Source: Tubiluchus corallicola (taxonomy: Eukaryota > Priapulida > Priapulimorpha > Priapulimorphida > Tubiluchidae). From it: a stretch of 64,000 nucleotides of DNA. Location: assembly GCA_030141605.1 (NCBI GenBank), contig JAQGDQ010000206.1, positions 28,501-92,500 on the forward strand, in the 5' to 3' direction. The notes below the pieces were generated by a model. That model was not told the DNA's origin. It ran no database searches and was given only the letters and a program-made list of their open reading frames with translations. Both the position numbers and the translations under genes were made by a program. Shown here piece by piece: positions 12,173 through 26,600 of this stretch (positions are counted from its first letter, which is position 1; each line of letters begins with the position of its first letter).

Positions 12173-15100
12173 CTGAAACCAATAGTTACACTTGTTAACT
12201 GTACTTAACCTAGCCACTACTAGGGGGGGGGGCAAGCCAGCCCAACTCAGTGCCGGTCCCAAGCCTGGATAAATAAGGAGGGTTAGGGTCAGGAAGGGCA
12301 TCCGCCTGTAAAAACTGAGTCAAAACCTTCTATGAATGAGTCGGTGAGACTTAAAGGTAACGTCCACAAAGATAGTGGTCAGACCCGCTCTAATCTATGG
12401 GCTGGAAGCAGCTTCTCTAAAGAAGACCGAAGAGAAGAAAATGGGTGTGGTGGAGATGAGCATGTTGAGATGAATGGTGGGAATAACAAGAAGAGATAAA
12501 ATTAGAAATAATAATATCAGAGGAATAGTAAAAGTAGTGGAAGCCTCGCAAGATTGCGATGGTATGGACACCTGAAAAGAAGAGTCGGTGAAGATCATGT
12601 GGGAAGGGAAGACATAAATGAAGAGATGGTCAACAACAGGAATGCGTGGAGAAGACTCATTCACAACGGCGACCCCGCATAGGGAAAAGCTGGGAAAAAG
12701 AAGAAGACATTTGTTAACTGTACTTGATGCTGGTAGGTTTTTAAGTTGTAAATTTTCAACTCCCTCTATGCTGGATTATTAATTTTCAATGCTAATTCAT
12801 ATTAACAGGGATGAGAATGACAAATTGCAAAAAACTCTGAAACAGGCCGGGGGTTTTGGGGCCGCCTAGACCCCCAATGGGGTTGGGGGGCAAAGCCCCC
12901 CTAGGGGTTCAAAGCCCACTTGCAACCAGCAACAAATTGCAATTTTGTGACTTAAAATATCAATTACCTTGTTTCATGCATAATTTAAAATACCCAACTA
13001 TCAAGGATATATGATACCTAATTGTCTCAAAAACGCCCAAGTACTGGCCGCTCCTATGCAAAAGTATATAAAAACCGTCTGCAATTGACTCAAATAACTC
13101 CTCACAATTGATTCTCTATTTTTATACATAGAGATATACACGTTGTTACACTGATGTATGTGATGTATACAAAGTGGCGGGCCGCCAACTAGCGGTCAGC
13201 TTGCGAAATAATGTACTGGGTCCGTAAAAATTTACTCAACGAATTTACGCGTTTTACAAAAATGGCACTACTGGTCTTCCAAAAACTCGGAATTCCGCGT
13301 ATCTGCGGAAACTTCTCATCGCCGTATTAAAGGAGAACTGAACTCAGGGTTAAATGGTTAAATCATAGCTGACAGTGATCTATTGTATAAAATAATGAAA
13401 AGTAAAACATTGTTTTTTCAATAATGACTAGTATTGCCATTCATTAGTTAGAAGGCAACAGCAAATGCATTTCGAAAACGCGTTACGCAAAAAAGTAGAC
13501 AATGTAACTTTCAGTTCAGTTATAACGCGGCACACTGGCATCGCTAATAAACGGAAATTTTGCAGTCCGTTGCGGGTTGTCATCATCATCATCATACGCC
13601 CGTCACGTCTATTGTATACATTGGGCAGGCAGAATTCTAAAATAAAAGAAATCTGCCTTCAAACAGGTAAACGCAGCAGTAATCCAGCAAAAAAACTAGA
13701 CACTGCTACGCCAGTGGCTTGTCAGCACCACTTCCGTTTTCCCACGCAAATTGCTTGTTGATTGTTGGTGAAACGTGTTTAGTCACTTGTTCTGCATTCT
13801 TATAAAATGACTGCGTATTATGGATTAGTAATATGGACTTTTGTATAAATCGGCTTCTAAATACAAGTATGTTCTTATTTGTGTGGGTGTGCGCGTGCGT
13901 GCATGCAGGTGTGCACAGATGTGTGTGCATGTGTATAAATAAAACTAATATTCAATATTAGTGTTTAATAACAAATGGCTATTTGTTTATTTACAAGATT
14001 ATGTTTTAGTAACACACCACAAGAGGTTATAGTCAAATGTGTAAAAGCCAATGCGACCCTGTTAAAAAGCAACTACGTAGTGAAAGGGTTGAGCAGCATT
14101 GATTTTTGCTTCAGGGACATATCTCACTTGTTTTACGTTACTTTTTACGGAAGTCTTGGTTTCGTTTAACGACGTTGCGGGTTGCTTCCTTAGCGTAAAC
14201 ATTAGCAATATGCAGCACTCTTCGGTCATTAAAGTTTCTGTAATAGCAATATAGGGAGCGCATTTTTCTGTATTTTGTTAGGATTATTCGATGATTTTTC
14301 ATTGCGAAGAGTGTTGCATATTGCTAATGATTACAAAGAGGGAGCAACCTAGAATGAGCTGCCTATCAACTCACCATGCTAAGAGCATCGACAGCTCCAC
14401 CTACTGGCACTGCAGTGAAGTAATTGTTCTCCAACTGTGGCGCTGGGGGCGCTCTGTGTCCAATAAACTCCGGTGGCCCAGCAGTATCTGTACTAGCCAA
14501 CGTGTCGGCCGATTCTGTTGACATGGAGGACTGATAAGATGAGATTGGGTGGTCAACCGGACGCCCTAAATAATGCAAATAACGGCTGTGAATTATCTTA
14601 CAATTTAAGTAGAAATAAGAACTAAAGTATGAACAATAAAAGATTATTAAATCATATCAAACCATTAGTGATTTGGTATTAGAAAAATCTTACACTTAAC
14701 ATAGGACTCTATGTACACGTAATGCCTAATCCACGATAAGAAATGCGTGTATGCAACAGTTTGTATTGAAAAATGTGGAACTGTTTCCATGTTTACATAA
14801 TGTAGAAGCGTACAGCGCTACCACCACCGCCCCCCACCCCCCGCTTTCCCCTAGTTGTTATTGCATGCTTTGTTTCGCTAAGTCACTGCACGCCACCGCA
14901 GACGACAAAGTGGGAAATACTTATCTCTTGCCCGTTCTAAATCCGGAAGATTCCCGCGAGTCACACACCGCATGCAAAATGAGAGAAAGAAATGCAAGTT
15001 ACTCGAAAATCAATAATGTAACAACTAAAACAAAAAAGTTCCAAACATTAAGAGAGTGCAACAGAAGATGAAAAAAGTGAAAGAGAAGCTTGGTTTCGGG

Positions 15101-18100
15101 ATGTGGAAAATGATCATTAAGAACAGAGGCAAAGAGATATTCGAAAAGGCCAAGTGTTGCTCTTTCTACATGCCCATACATGGTAACAGCATGACTCCAT
15201 GTGTGTATAATGTATGGTGTGTGATCCATAATGCAAATAGAACAGTTTATATTTAAACATGTATAAGAGTTTCCATGTAGCTGTAATCCGTAATGGGTGA
15301 TCCGTATTCACTCGAAAGTGATCGCTATCATTCGAATATGCAACACGCAGCAATACGCGGACGGGAACGGCCACTGCGCCTAGGTGATTTGACGAGCTTT
15401 CAAATTTCCAGTGACGATTTTCACTGATTAGCTTCCTGGTCAGGTGAATTTTGGTCACTTCAGAACTTACACAAAATACTATTTCTTTCAGCATGTAATT
15501 ATAAGTTCGGTATCTAATCGCAGTTCCCTGGCCTCCTTCCCTAAGTGACACATATCATGTTGGTCTCTTCTCTCCCCTGCAAAATATTATGCCTGTGCTT
15601 TTTTTGATTTTGTCGTATATTAGTCTGCCGCAGTGTAATTTCGACATAAGCATGGTTCCAAAAAAATATTACTTCCAAATTTCCATGAACAAGCAACCAC
15701 AAATAGCGGAGCATTATGTACGCACTTTCGTTACGCGAATTATAAGTTTATGCTTCATTTATGCTAGAAAATGTTTACCACCATCTACAAAATAAGCCAA
15801 CAAGTTTTCAATTGCTAATAGCATATTCATATTCATATTCATATTCATATCATATTCATTAATGGTCTGGCTTTTCAGTTGCGCCCGAATTGTACTGCAT
15901 GTCTAAGATGAAAAAAAAATGGCGGAAAGAGCACCGTGAGTTTTGTTAATATGCATAGCGTTCACGGACACACGGAAACAATCAATGTTACGCATTACGC
16001 ACATATGGAGCCTTTTCAAAAAGCAAAATTTTACACTGTTAATAGTAAACTTAAATATGTTTGTTGGTTGGCATCCTTCTGTCTCGGAAGACAATGGAGT
16101 GTGCGCCAAGAGAGTCGGTTATTGATCACATTGATGAAGCTGCAGCGTCGAATGTGGCTGAGCAGTGCGATCCCTGAATGTCTCCTGGGCGCATGCCTGG
16201 GAAAGGTGTATGGAGATCTTGAGTTGCCCAGACAACAGGAACCCCTCTCTTCCTCCCTGGTGTGGTCCAAAGGAAAGCGGAGCGATACGTTTGGCACCAG
16301 GTCGGCTGCAGGAACTGCCGGAGTCAGTGAGCTTGCTGCACTGGTCCGCCTTCGGGGCTCCGCTCCTGATTTGGAAGGTTTACTCCTCTACACATGGCCG
16401 TTGGGTCACTTGACCTCCTCCGCCCTCTAGCCGTTGGCTGCTTGTGCAGCTCTTCCTCCCAGTGTTGAGATACAGTGTGGGCATCCCGCAGGCTTACAGT
16501 ACCTGGTATTCCTAGGCGGTCACCCATCCAAGTACTAACCAGGCTCTACGTTGCTTAACTTCAGTGATCAGACGAGAACCGGTGTTGTCAACGTGATTTT
16601 TAAATATATTGGTTAACTAGTTATAATACAAATTGTTAGAGTATAAAACTGTCACAATCTAGTACGTTCTAGTAATTATTACGCAAAGGTTCCGAGTTCA
16701 TATCCTAGCTCTGCCAATCATTAAGTACAAACTACCTGGTATTATTTGACACAATGATTTGTTCTACTCGAAGAAAACACAAGCATAAACAAAAATTACA
16801 GCGGTAGAGAGACAATCTTACTGTCAGCACTAATAACCAGTCAGCTTACCTGAGGTATAAAAAGTAGAGGATCCAATGGCACGAGCGTTTTGTAGCAAGG
16901 GCGTGGTCTCGCCCTCGCCCTCCCCTCCGCTGTCGCTGTCAGAATTGTCGGACTCCTCACCTGGAATTACCTGTCGTTTGCACACCGGGCACGTTTTCTT
17001 GTTATTGGTCAGCCACGGGTCAATGCACTTCACGTGATATGCTATAAGAATCAGCAATTAAAATTAAAATTATATTTTCAAGCAAAACTAGAAAGCAACA
17101 ATGAATTCAGATCCAAATCTGCAAGCATAATGCCGTGATTGTGTATATATGTGGTTATACCTGGTCGAGTGCGGTTAACTCACGTCAATACTTGCAGACT
17201 GCTATGCTCAAGCTTGCATGACACTCGCGACTAAGTTGAAATTTCGCCCAAAAAACACGCACAAACGAGTAATCATATGTTTAGTAATATTTAAGAAAAT
17301 TTCTTTGTTATCTAAACTTTGTAACAGTCGAAAAATCATACTACTACAAACAATTAAAACGATTTTATTACACAACATCCATAAAGGTTTAAAAGCAAAC
17401 GACGTACCGTGCGTGCACGGCAATATTCGCAGCTTTTCACCGTCGTCGTACTCGTCCAAACATATGGCACACATGTCATACTCGTCGCCCTTTTTAAATT
17501 TCTTTGTGGGGATCCGTTTCAAGTGTTGCACCGACAGGCGGGAGCGACGCTTGCGACGGTGATCACGCACGCACTTCGCCACCTGCAAATTAAATACGAA
17601 CCCGTAATATCAAGAACAACAGAAATATAAATGTAACAAACGTATTCAAAAACTGAAAGCAGTAAAAGATCTTCATATTAGATGTAATTTTTTACGAGTT
17701 CAAAATAATTTTTACTTATTAGTGGTGTCTATGTGAGTACAGTGTTCCCCCACTTATCGCGGGTGTTCCGTTCCAGGCCCACCCACGATAAGTGAATTTC
17801 CACGAAGTAGGGACACTATTCAGTCTCTAACGAAAATTTCACAAATAGCGTACACAAAACCGCAGATGAAAACTACGCACATGCGACAATCGGATGCTAA
17901 CGTGAAATGGAAGAGCTGAGAGGGGGGTAGCTGCGCACAGCGAAAGAAAGCAAATTACAATCTCACGTCGGCAAGTAGCATCTCAAGCGGGCGCAACTAC
18001 ATTTCGTTTTTCGTGTGTTTTCATCCGCCGAATAAATACACTATTTACTGTAAATGGTAATTTTTTATGATTTATAATATTCTTTCAATGTTAGAATTAA

Positions 18101-20648
18101 TATTTTTAATATATTTTTATATATTTTGTGATTTTTTATGCAAAATTCATCAAATCTATACATTAATGTACAATACGTACTACGCATGTGCAAAAATACT
18201 TTAGACGGATTACCGCAAAAACCCGCGAAACGGCGAAAATACCGCGATAAATATTTTACATTAATATTTTTGAAAATCCGCGAAACAGCAAGTCCACGAT
18301 AAACGAACCGCGAAGTAGCGAGGGAACACTGTACTTCCAAATCTGTACCTCTAAAAATTCTTCACCGATTTTCCCGGGGCTGTTTTAACGGCATTATAGG
18401 TCCCGGGGGCAAAGTTTGAAAGGCGTTGCTAAAAAATTTTCATATATAATTTAATTTTCAAAAATAAGTGTAGTATTTTAAAATTTTGCTGAATAATTCA
18501 TTTGACTTGAAAAAATAAAATTTAAATAGTAAAAAAGGCAGTCCGGGAGTCTGATTCTAATTAATAGAAAAATATTCGGTTTTAGACAAAATGAAAACAT
18601 CAAATTGTTAATGTACCTTCGTGACGAAAATTAATGTAAGTCGTTAATGTACTCGAAAACTCAATTTTAAAAAAGTGGCCCTTGTTTTGCCCTATAATCT
18701 CATTAGCCTAGGTACCTCAAAAGAACATAGTCTAGCCCCTGCACAAGCCCATCAATTTCTTCAGTACTAGTCAAAAATTTCGTCAGGCAGAACAGTAGGA
18801 AACAAATTTGTAACCGTATGAAAAGAATTGTACTAAATGTCAGTTACATATACTAATCATTGAACTTTGATCCGTAAACAGACCCACAGGATTTTTCAAA
18901 TATGATTTCAGTAACAGTTAATACCAACACCCACACATTTTACAAGTGTAGCTGCTATGGGCAAATTACCCAATTACCCATATAATTCGTTTTTTATTTT
19001 TCCCGCATGAGGGAGCCAAAAACTAAAGGGGACAAGTGGGCAATTGCTGGCAGACTCGACTGGTTCTTGCAGAAACTTGTAATTGGTGGATAATGCAATT
19101 TTTTATATGAGAAATTTAATGTCATGTTTCACAAACCATAAACAGTGTGTTCTCTCCAGCCAAATTAAGTACAGTCGACCCTCGTTAAACCGGACCCCGT
19201 TAGCCCGGATATCGGATAAGACGGACGTCATCCGTGGTAAAGGAAACTGACCGATTTCCGTCCGAGCCGGAGCGCTAAACACAACACGGCCTACCAACTG
19301 TACAATAATTTCTTTATCCTCACAGGTTAACTATTTTAAAGTAATATACAGTATAGTATATAGTGCAATGTATATAGGCCTTATTAAGGTGATTATTCCT
19401 GTATAATATAGACCATATATAGGCATATCGGATAATTCGGACAATCGGCTAAACCGGACCACACACACACACACCCCCCCCCCATTAGTCCGGTTTAACA
19501 ATGGTTGACTGTAAGTGATTTTTTTGTAAATCTAAGTTTATTAATTAGATTTAGTAATTTATTAATTAAATTAGATAGCAATTTTCTGTGTAATTTTTTC
19601 GTTCAAATTTCTGTAGTTTTGTTCAAATTACATTACTGCAAATTTTATGTATTTTTTTTTCTCCTTGTTTAGAAAATAAAAACTGCAGAAACACCTTATA
19701 CGAAGAACTTTCGTGTTTGCTGTGTTAACAGTAGCAAAATATTTAAATCACAAGGAACACTCTTCATAAATAAAGCTTTAAAAGCTTGTCTTGAAATTTT
19801 ACGTCACTTAAATGCTGTCTCTATTGCATATGGGGCTTGCACTAGCAGTAATGCCACAGAAAACTTGTAAATTTAAATGTTAAATTATGTCTCGCAAAAC
19901 CTTTCACGCAAATCTATATTACTTAGCATTTTGCTTATCTGATGGAGAGACTTGTGTAACTAGAAATAATAATGCAAAATGTCCGTGCTATTTGGTAAAA
20001 TCTCGCTGGGGTCACCCTCCAGGGTGCGCCACTCAATAACCAGAAACATATTTTTAATCTTATTGACAAGATACAGTAATTTAAAATTTTACTTAATTAG
20101 CAGCATGTATGCTACGGATGCTCTGATTATTTTTTCAAACTTCACCTAATGTTATCAAAACTTGTTTCAAATGACTTTCGATCAAAATGGCGGCACCTAA
20201 CAGTTGCGCATGTTTAAATTTATAAGTTTTATACAACGTTACTGCCGACGCAATCCCTGCATGCAAAAAGACAGCAAGTGGTATAAAATGTCAGCACAAA
20301 GGGTTATCTCCTGCATTAAACATTTTTGTTGTCAACAGAATCCTTGTGTTCTTGTGCAGTTACAATCGTTGACATAAAGTTCCGTGCAAAAAGATCATGT
20401 CACGCAAACAAAATCAAAATTAATTTATAAAACACAACAACCACTAAATGAACATTGTCTACCGAAAAGCAAATTCCAATCGGATTGAATTTGTAACTTT
20501 CAAACTCGAATCAAACCGAATTCTTTGTACATTTGTACCACGTACTTTTGTACATTTTGCACAGTAATGGCACTATTTTCTGGATGGGCAATAAATAAAG
20601 ACCAAAGCAAACTGAACATGAACTAAGATAAGATCATTATACAAGACG

Positions 20649-20683
<35 letters not shown>

Positions 20684-23600
20684 TGTTCCCTCACTTATCG
20701 CGGATGTTCCATTCCAGGCCCACCCGCGATAAGTGAATTTCCGCGAAGTAGGGACGCCATACTTATTTTAGTAGTTATACATTATTTTCAGTCTTTATAA
20801 ACCCTCCCCACACTCACACGTCGGCAAGTAGCATCTCAAGCGGGCGCAATTACATTTCGTTTTTGGTGTGTATTCATCCGCCGAATAAATACACTATTTA
20901 CTGTAAATGGTAATTTTTTATGATTTATAATATTCTTTCAATGTTAGAATTAATATTTTTTAATATATTTTATATATTTTGTGATTTTTTTATGCAAAAT
21001 TCATCAAATCCATACATTACTGTACAATACGTACTACGCATGTGCAAAAGTACTTTAGACGGAGTACTGCAAAAACCCGCGAAACGGCGAAAATAACGCG
21101 ATAAATATTTTACATTAATATTTTTGCCGCGAAACAGTGAGTTCACGATAAACGAACCGCGAAGTAGCGAGGGAACACTATATATATATATATATATATG
21201 TATGTATATATGTGTTTGTATATATACACATACAGGTTTCACATATGTAAACATTTAAACCAAGACGAAACCACATCTGCCATAGCCCAGCATCTACACA
21301 ACAATCAGCCATGTACAGATAATTACAATGATTCAACTTTCAAAATTATATACAAGTACAGATCAGATTTTCACTTTAAAATTTTGGAAGCAATAATCGT
21401 AAATTTTAAAGATCCGATTTCAGGTAGACAAATAGAACACGTTACTAACTTGTCTCTGTTTTAGTTACTGAATCTAGTACTAATTTTATTCAGTAACAAA
21501 CATGGCGGCTTTCAGCAGCAATTTTAGTTTTGCACTTTTACCTAATATTTTGATAAAATTGCAGAAGTAGACACTGAAGAGCTCCACTGAAAACTCTTAT
21601 CCAATTTAGTTACTGTATGACTGTATATACCTTTACACTGTGCAATAAGTGCTGAAACTATACCATCATGGTCTTAGTATTATTTAAAGCATATATGTTT
21701 CAAAGAGAAACGCAATGCAACTAAAACTGTACTGATCCTAAGATGGAAAGCCTAACTGGAGTTTAGTTACAAGCTTGAGATTCATTTGGTATCGAAAATA
21801 AAGAGTATAACGTGGATTTGGATTCGGTCCGGTTTCGGAAACCGTAAAATGTGAGATTTGGATTCAAATCGGTTTCGAAAATGAAGCAAAAATCATCTTC
21901 AAATTCGATTCAGTTTCGAAAATTTAAGCTTCGTGCCACCCCACCCACCCCAAACATTTCTCGTACCCCACTAGCTGACACAACCCTACAATACTTACGG
22001 TAACTTGTAACCTAGTTACAACACGTAAGGCCGGCCACAAAAAAAACTGTTTCGGTCTTGTCACATGAGTTCAAAAGATGTCAGTAGGAGGGAGGGAAGA
22101 AAAAACTTTTTGAAAAAACTTTTTAAAGCATTTGGAATGTTTAAAGCTGAATCGTGGAATATTTAAAATCAGTGGAAACCAAAGTTTGTTTATTTCCCAC
22201 TGGTTAGCAGTAATGTTTTATATTTTTCCGATGTACATTTGTCACGCTGCGTTTTTTAGTTTTTTTTGTTTCGCGTTACAAAATTATCGTATAATTATCG
22301 ATTATCGCATGGTCTCTTTTTTGTACGGTATGAACGTGTATTCTGATAATTATGGTACAAGCAACTGAACTACTCAGATGTTAAAAATGTTGATTTGGCA
22401 GAAAATACGATACTTTTCCACCGCCAATGGCATAATCAGCATCATACAGAACAGCAAGCCTAGCCGAGAGTTAGTCATAGAAAAACAAAGCTGCATTCTC
22501 ACTGAAACATCGACGTTATAATAATTGTTGAGTCTTACGCTTTAAATTTAAAAACACGCTCTTATATGGCTGCATCAGGTAAGTATATATGAACGTGCAA
22601 AAAAATTATCAAATTCCCAAACGAGTATGTGATAAAAAAATATTACTCGGACGATTAGACGGAAAGTATTTTTATAGTCGGCCTTTAACGAATCAAATCT
22701 AGCGACACACAACGACCCTGCCACCTTACCAACATTAAACCGAATGACTCACCATTCCTACGCCTAGTAAAAATATCCCCAGGGCGGAGACGGCGAGGGC
22801 TAGCAGGAAGGGCAACAGATAAGAGAGAACATCGAAATCATTCCAATGCCAACCAAGCTTAACATAGCACCTAGAAGTATGCAAACGCAATTACGACGTT
22901 AGTCCCCGGTTCAACTTACCATGAAGACGAGCATTATAACAAAGCAAATGCCAACGACAACGGCAAACGGTAGCAAGTAGCTATCGAAGTTGAGCGGCGG
23001 GTCGGGCGTCAGAGTCAGATAATACCTACAGCGAAAAGAAACACAGCTGTAAAGGAAAAGTGCGAAAAGATAAAGACTGAAAATTCATGCAATTCGTGAA
23101 CAATGCAAAAAGTTTTTGCAAGTGCAATAGTACCAGTGGCGGCCCATAGTTCAAATTAGCGGGGGTACTGCTTCAGAAAATTTGTACTAATTGTTTTAAT
23201 ACTGTGTAAAATGAAATAAACATATGTAATTTCAATGTTGTAATTTGTAATTGTAATTTTAAACAAGCAAACCTACAAAAGCTTATATATAAACTTGATA
23301 AAATTCTAAACAAAACAATTATTTTTTGCTTACTAATAGCCTACATTGTGGCAGTTCAAGCTTGACAACAAACTGTGTGAGTGACAGTACTTTCTCTACC
23401 TGGGCTCAGATATGTGCGCACGACAGCCAAACACCACATCGCTGGAGCGCACTGTGCTGGGCTACAAAGCAAACCATACTACCTTCACGTACTACGGTTC
23501 CGCACAGGTATAAAGAAAGAAATAAAGAAAAAAGACTTATTATACTGAATATTATCGATAATAGTTACTGAATGAAAGTAGGGTACGACGGAGTTCCACA

Positions 23601-26600
23601 GTACCTACACACGAGCCGCCACTGAATAGTACAGTCTTTTAAAGACACATGTATTATGACCAAAGGTGGCCACTTGTTATCAGCAGTTGTTATGGTAAAG
23701 CTGCTCCACTTTTAGCAAGCACAGTATGACAGTTTAAAGATGAAAAATGAACAATCAGTTAAAGGAAAACACAACGATTTTTCACACTCTACCGCATTTT
23801 GAAGTACGGTAACACCTATAATAATGCCAAAGCACTTTCGATGATTAACTAATTAATGGGTTAAAAACTTAATTAACGGCAGGCGAGCCCAACTAGTGAT
23901 GACATCACAAATGAACAACAGCACATTTTATGAGCCTGTTACACATGTTTGTGGAAATGAAAATTGAAGTACTACAGTGCAACATTCAGTATGATACCCA
24001 AACTCTGCAAATTTTCAAAGTTTAAAATTCAGACTTCAAGTTTATTGCTATGCTCACGCATGAACTCTTGAACAAGTGCACTACCTCAACACTGAACGTG
24101 TCTGAACTGAGAAGTAGAGCACCAGTTTTTTGTGCAATGCAATTCCATGATGCAGGTGCTAGTGACCGTCCAACTAGCAAATGATGAAATACAAGTAACA
24201 GCGAAGAACTGACAGCAAAAATACGTTTCTGTGGTAATAATTCCTTCACATAAGTCATTCTTGAAAAAATAGTGTTTCGTTTCAATACTTTATAGAGTTG
24301 ATTGTTTGGGCTACCGTTTAAGAATGGGTCTGGCTTTCCCTATAAGAGTCTAAGAATTTTCTAGATTTTGAAGCATATGTAGTGAAGTAAATACAGTCTA
24401 GTCTCGTTATCTCGCCAATGTCCGTCTAGGGCAAATTTTTGGCGAGAGGCGAGTATGGCGAGATAACGGGAATATAACGAAGTTAGTCTATATGTATATA
24501 CATAATACTGATTAACATAGTGTTCCTCTGTGTACATATAAAATATATTTCGCATTATGATACCAATCAACATTAAATCAGAAATGAAAAAATGTCATAA
24601 AAATAATCTTAGAATGTTACTTTTTTATTTAAAAAACCTTTTTCGAGTATACACTTAAATGCAATAAACTTAGCAAAAGATTGGTGTTATACACACCTAA
24701 ACGCAGCTTTGGTGTCATAGAGTAAGGATATCGGTGACGCTTTAGTTTCTCTGCGCATTAACTAACCACAGCACTCCTAATCTAATCCTGGTGAGACACA
24801 CACTAGATTAATTATGTCTGTCTATCGAGTACAGCAGCATTGTCTACATACCGCGGTTATATTGGTCGACACGCGGTATATGTATTGATCGATTCACCTC
24901 TGAGTTTGTCTGTTTGTCGACATAACGAACATAGTTTTACATAAGCACTCATCCTAGCATGACGTGGCGAGGGCGAGAAGCGAGGGTGGCGACTTAACGA
25001 GGTAAATATCAAAGCAGGAAATCCGTCCTGGTACTTTCTATGGCGAGAGACGAGTTTGGCGGCATAACGAGGGGCGAGATAACGAGGCTAGACTGTATAC
25101 AAGTTGTAACTCCCTTTGAAGTCAAAAGCATGAGCACCTGTTAGTATGAACATCAGCAATTCAGAACAATAAAAAGTTAGTCAAAGCAAAAGCCAAAGTT
25201 TCTCGAGAAGTTGAGCGTATTTTAATATTTGAGAAAAATGTTTGAAAGTTTCACTTCAAACTTGGCCCGCTCATTTTGAACGAAACATGGACTCGTCTGC
25301 AATACAAACACTTATCCTGCCAGGTGCTTGAGCAAACTCTTTCGCAGCTAAGTTACTATTATGAACTTCGGAAAATACGAAGCATTAAACAAGAGATTTT
25401 TTTCATCATAATACTATTTTTTGCTTTTTCATTTATCCTGTTGCGCACTATGTGATTAAAACCAGTTTCCGACAACAATAGAATAACCGTCAACTTGGCT
25501 ATTTAATGCCAATGAAGTAACAGAACAATTATTTTAACCCTCATAGGGTCACAATTTTTTACAACCAATTTTGGTAACCGGGGGGTAAAAATTACTCAGA
25601 AGGGGCCTGAATTAAAAGTTACGAAACTGGACAAAGTCTTACCGAGTCATATACTGATATTGCATCATCAACTGCAAGCCATCATTTAAACCTACGAATA
25701 CTGAGGGAATAGTTACATCCTGCGGATCTGCAAACATGAAAGTTATCATGAATTATACCATTAAACAATATTCTATGAACTATAAACTATGAATTTTATT
25801 TCACACATCAAAAAATACAATATCAAACACATTAATATACTTTAAATAAAATAATTTGAGTAGTGCGAGGTGAATGTACGACCATACGATCATTAACACA
25901 CTCACCTAACTTAAATGAAAAAATGATTATAGTTGTGCATACTTCTGTAGGTAACTTAATGTAAATAAGGATGAAGTAAATGATGTAATAATAGCAATGG
26001 TATAACAGCAAATGGTATCACAAAATTGAGTGAAATTTTTTTTAAATAATTACGAATATGAATTATGTGATTATCTGTCAATGTACCACTTACTTGTATT
26101 ACAATGCACCATATTGCTTACTTGTATATACAATGATATACATATACACATATATGTACCCAAATTTAAGTCGGGGGCGAAGAGATTAAATCAGAGGTGT
26201 GCAAATTATCTGAATTCCTGCGGGCCACAGGCAGTTTGATCAAGGAGCCAAGTACAGAAAGGCCTAATAACGATTTTTTTGCATCCGACCTGCGTACATC
26301 ATTACTACTACACTCAAGAAACTATTTTAGAAGTTATTAAAATTTATATTACAAACTATATATTTCTACTTTCACGATAGATAGTGGTAATTTCATTACA
26401 ATGCACATTAGTAATGTGTATCACACAGTCTGTGTAGTACAGTGACATTAAGCTACAACCGTCTTGTAAAGGTTAATGGCATCCGATCCGAGAAACTACC
26501 CACACTATCTTTGGGATCGTGGCACAGACTTCAGCTGGATATACTCAATTAATCGCCCGGGCCGCACTTTCATTAGGTTGACAAATCTCTTCGCGGGCCG

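Noticed and set aside
16031-16527. Several open frames in the GC-richer patch
   Set aside because: They overlap the 5S-derived SINE and have no protein resemblance.
16490-16597. Functional 5S rRNA gene
   Set aside because: 5' end missing and fused to SINE body with flanking duplication.
18065-18340. Frame repeated at 20970-21254 and 27125-27412
   Set aside because: It recurs because MITE P2 recurs; spans the terminal repeats and lacks any domain.
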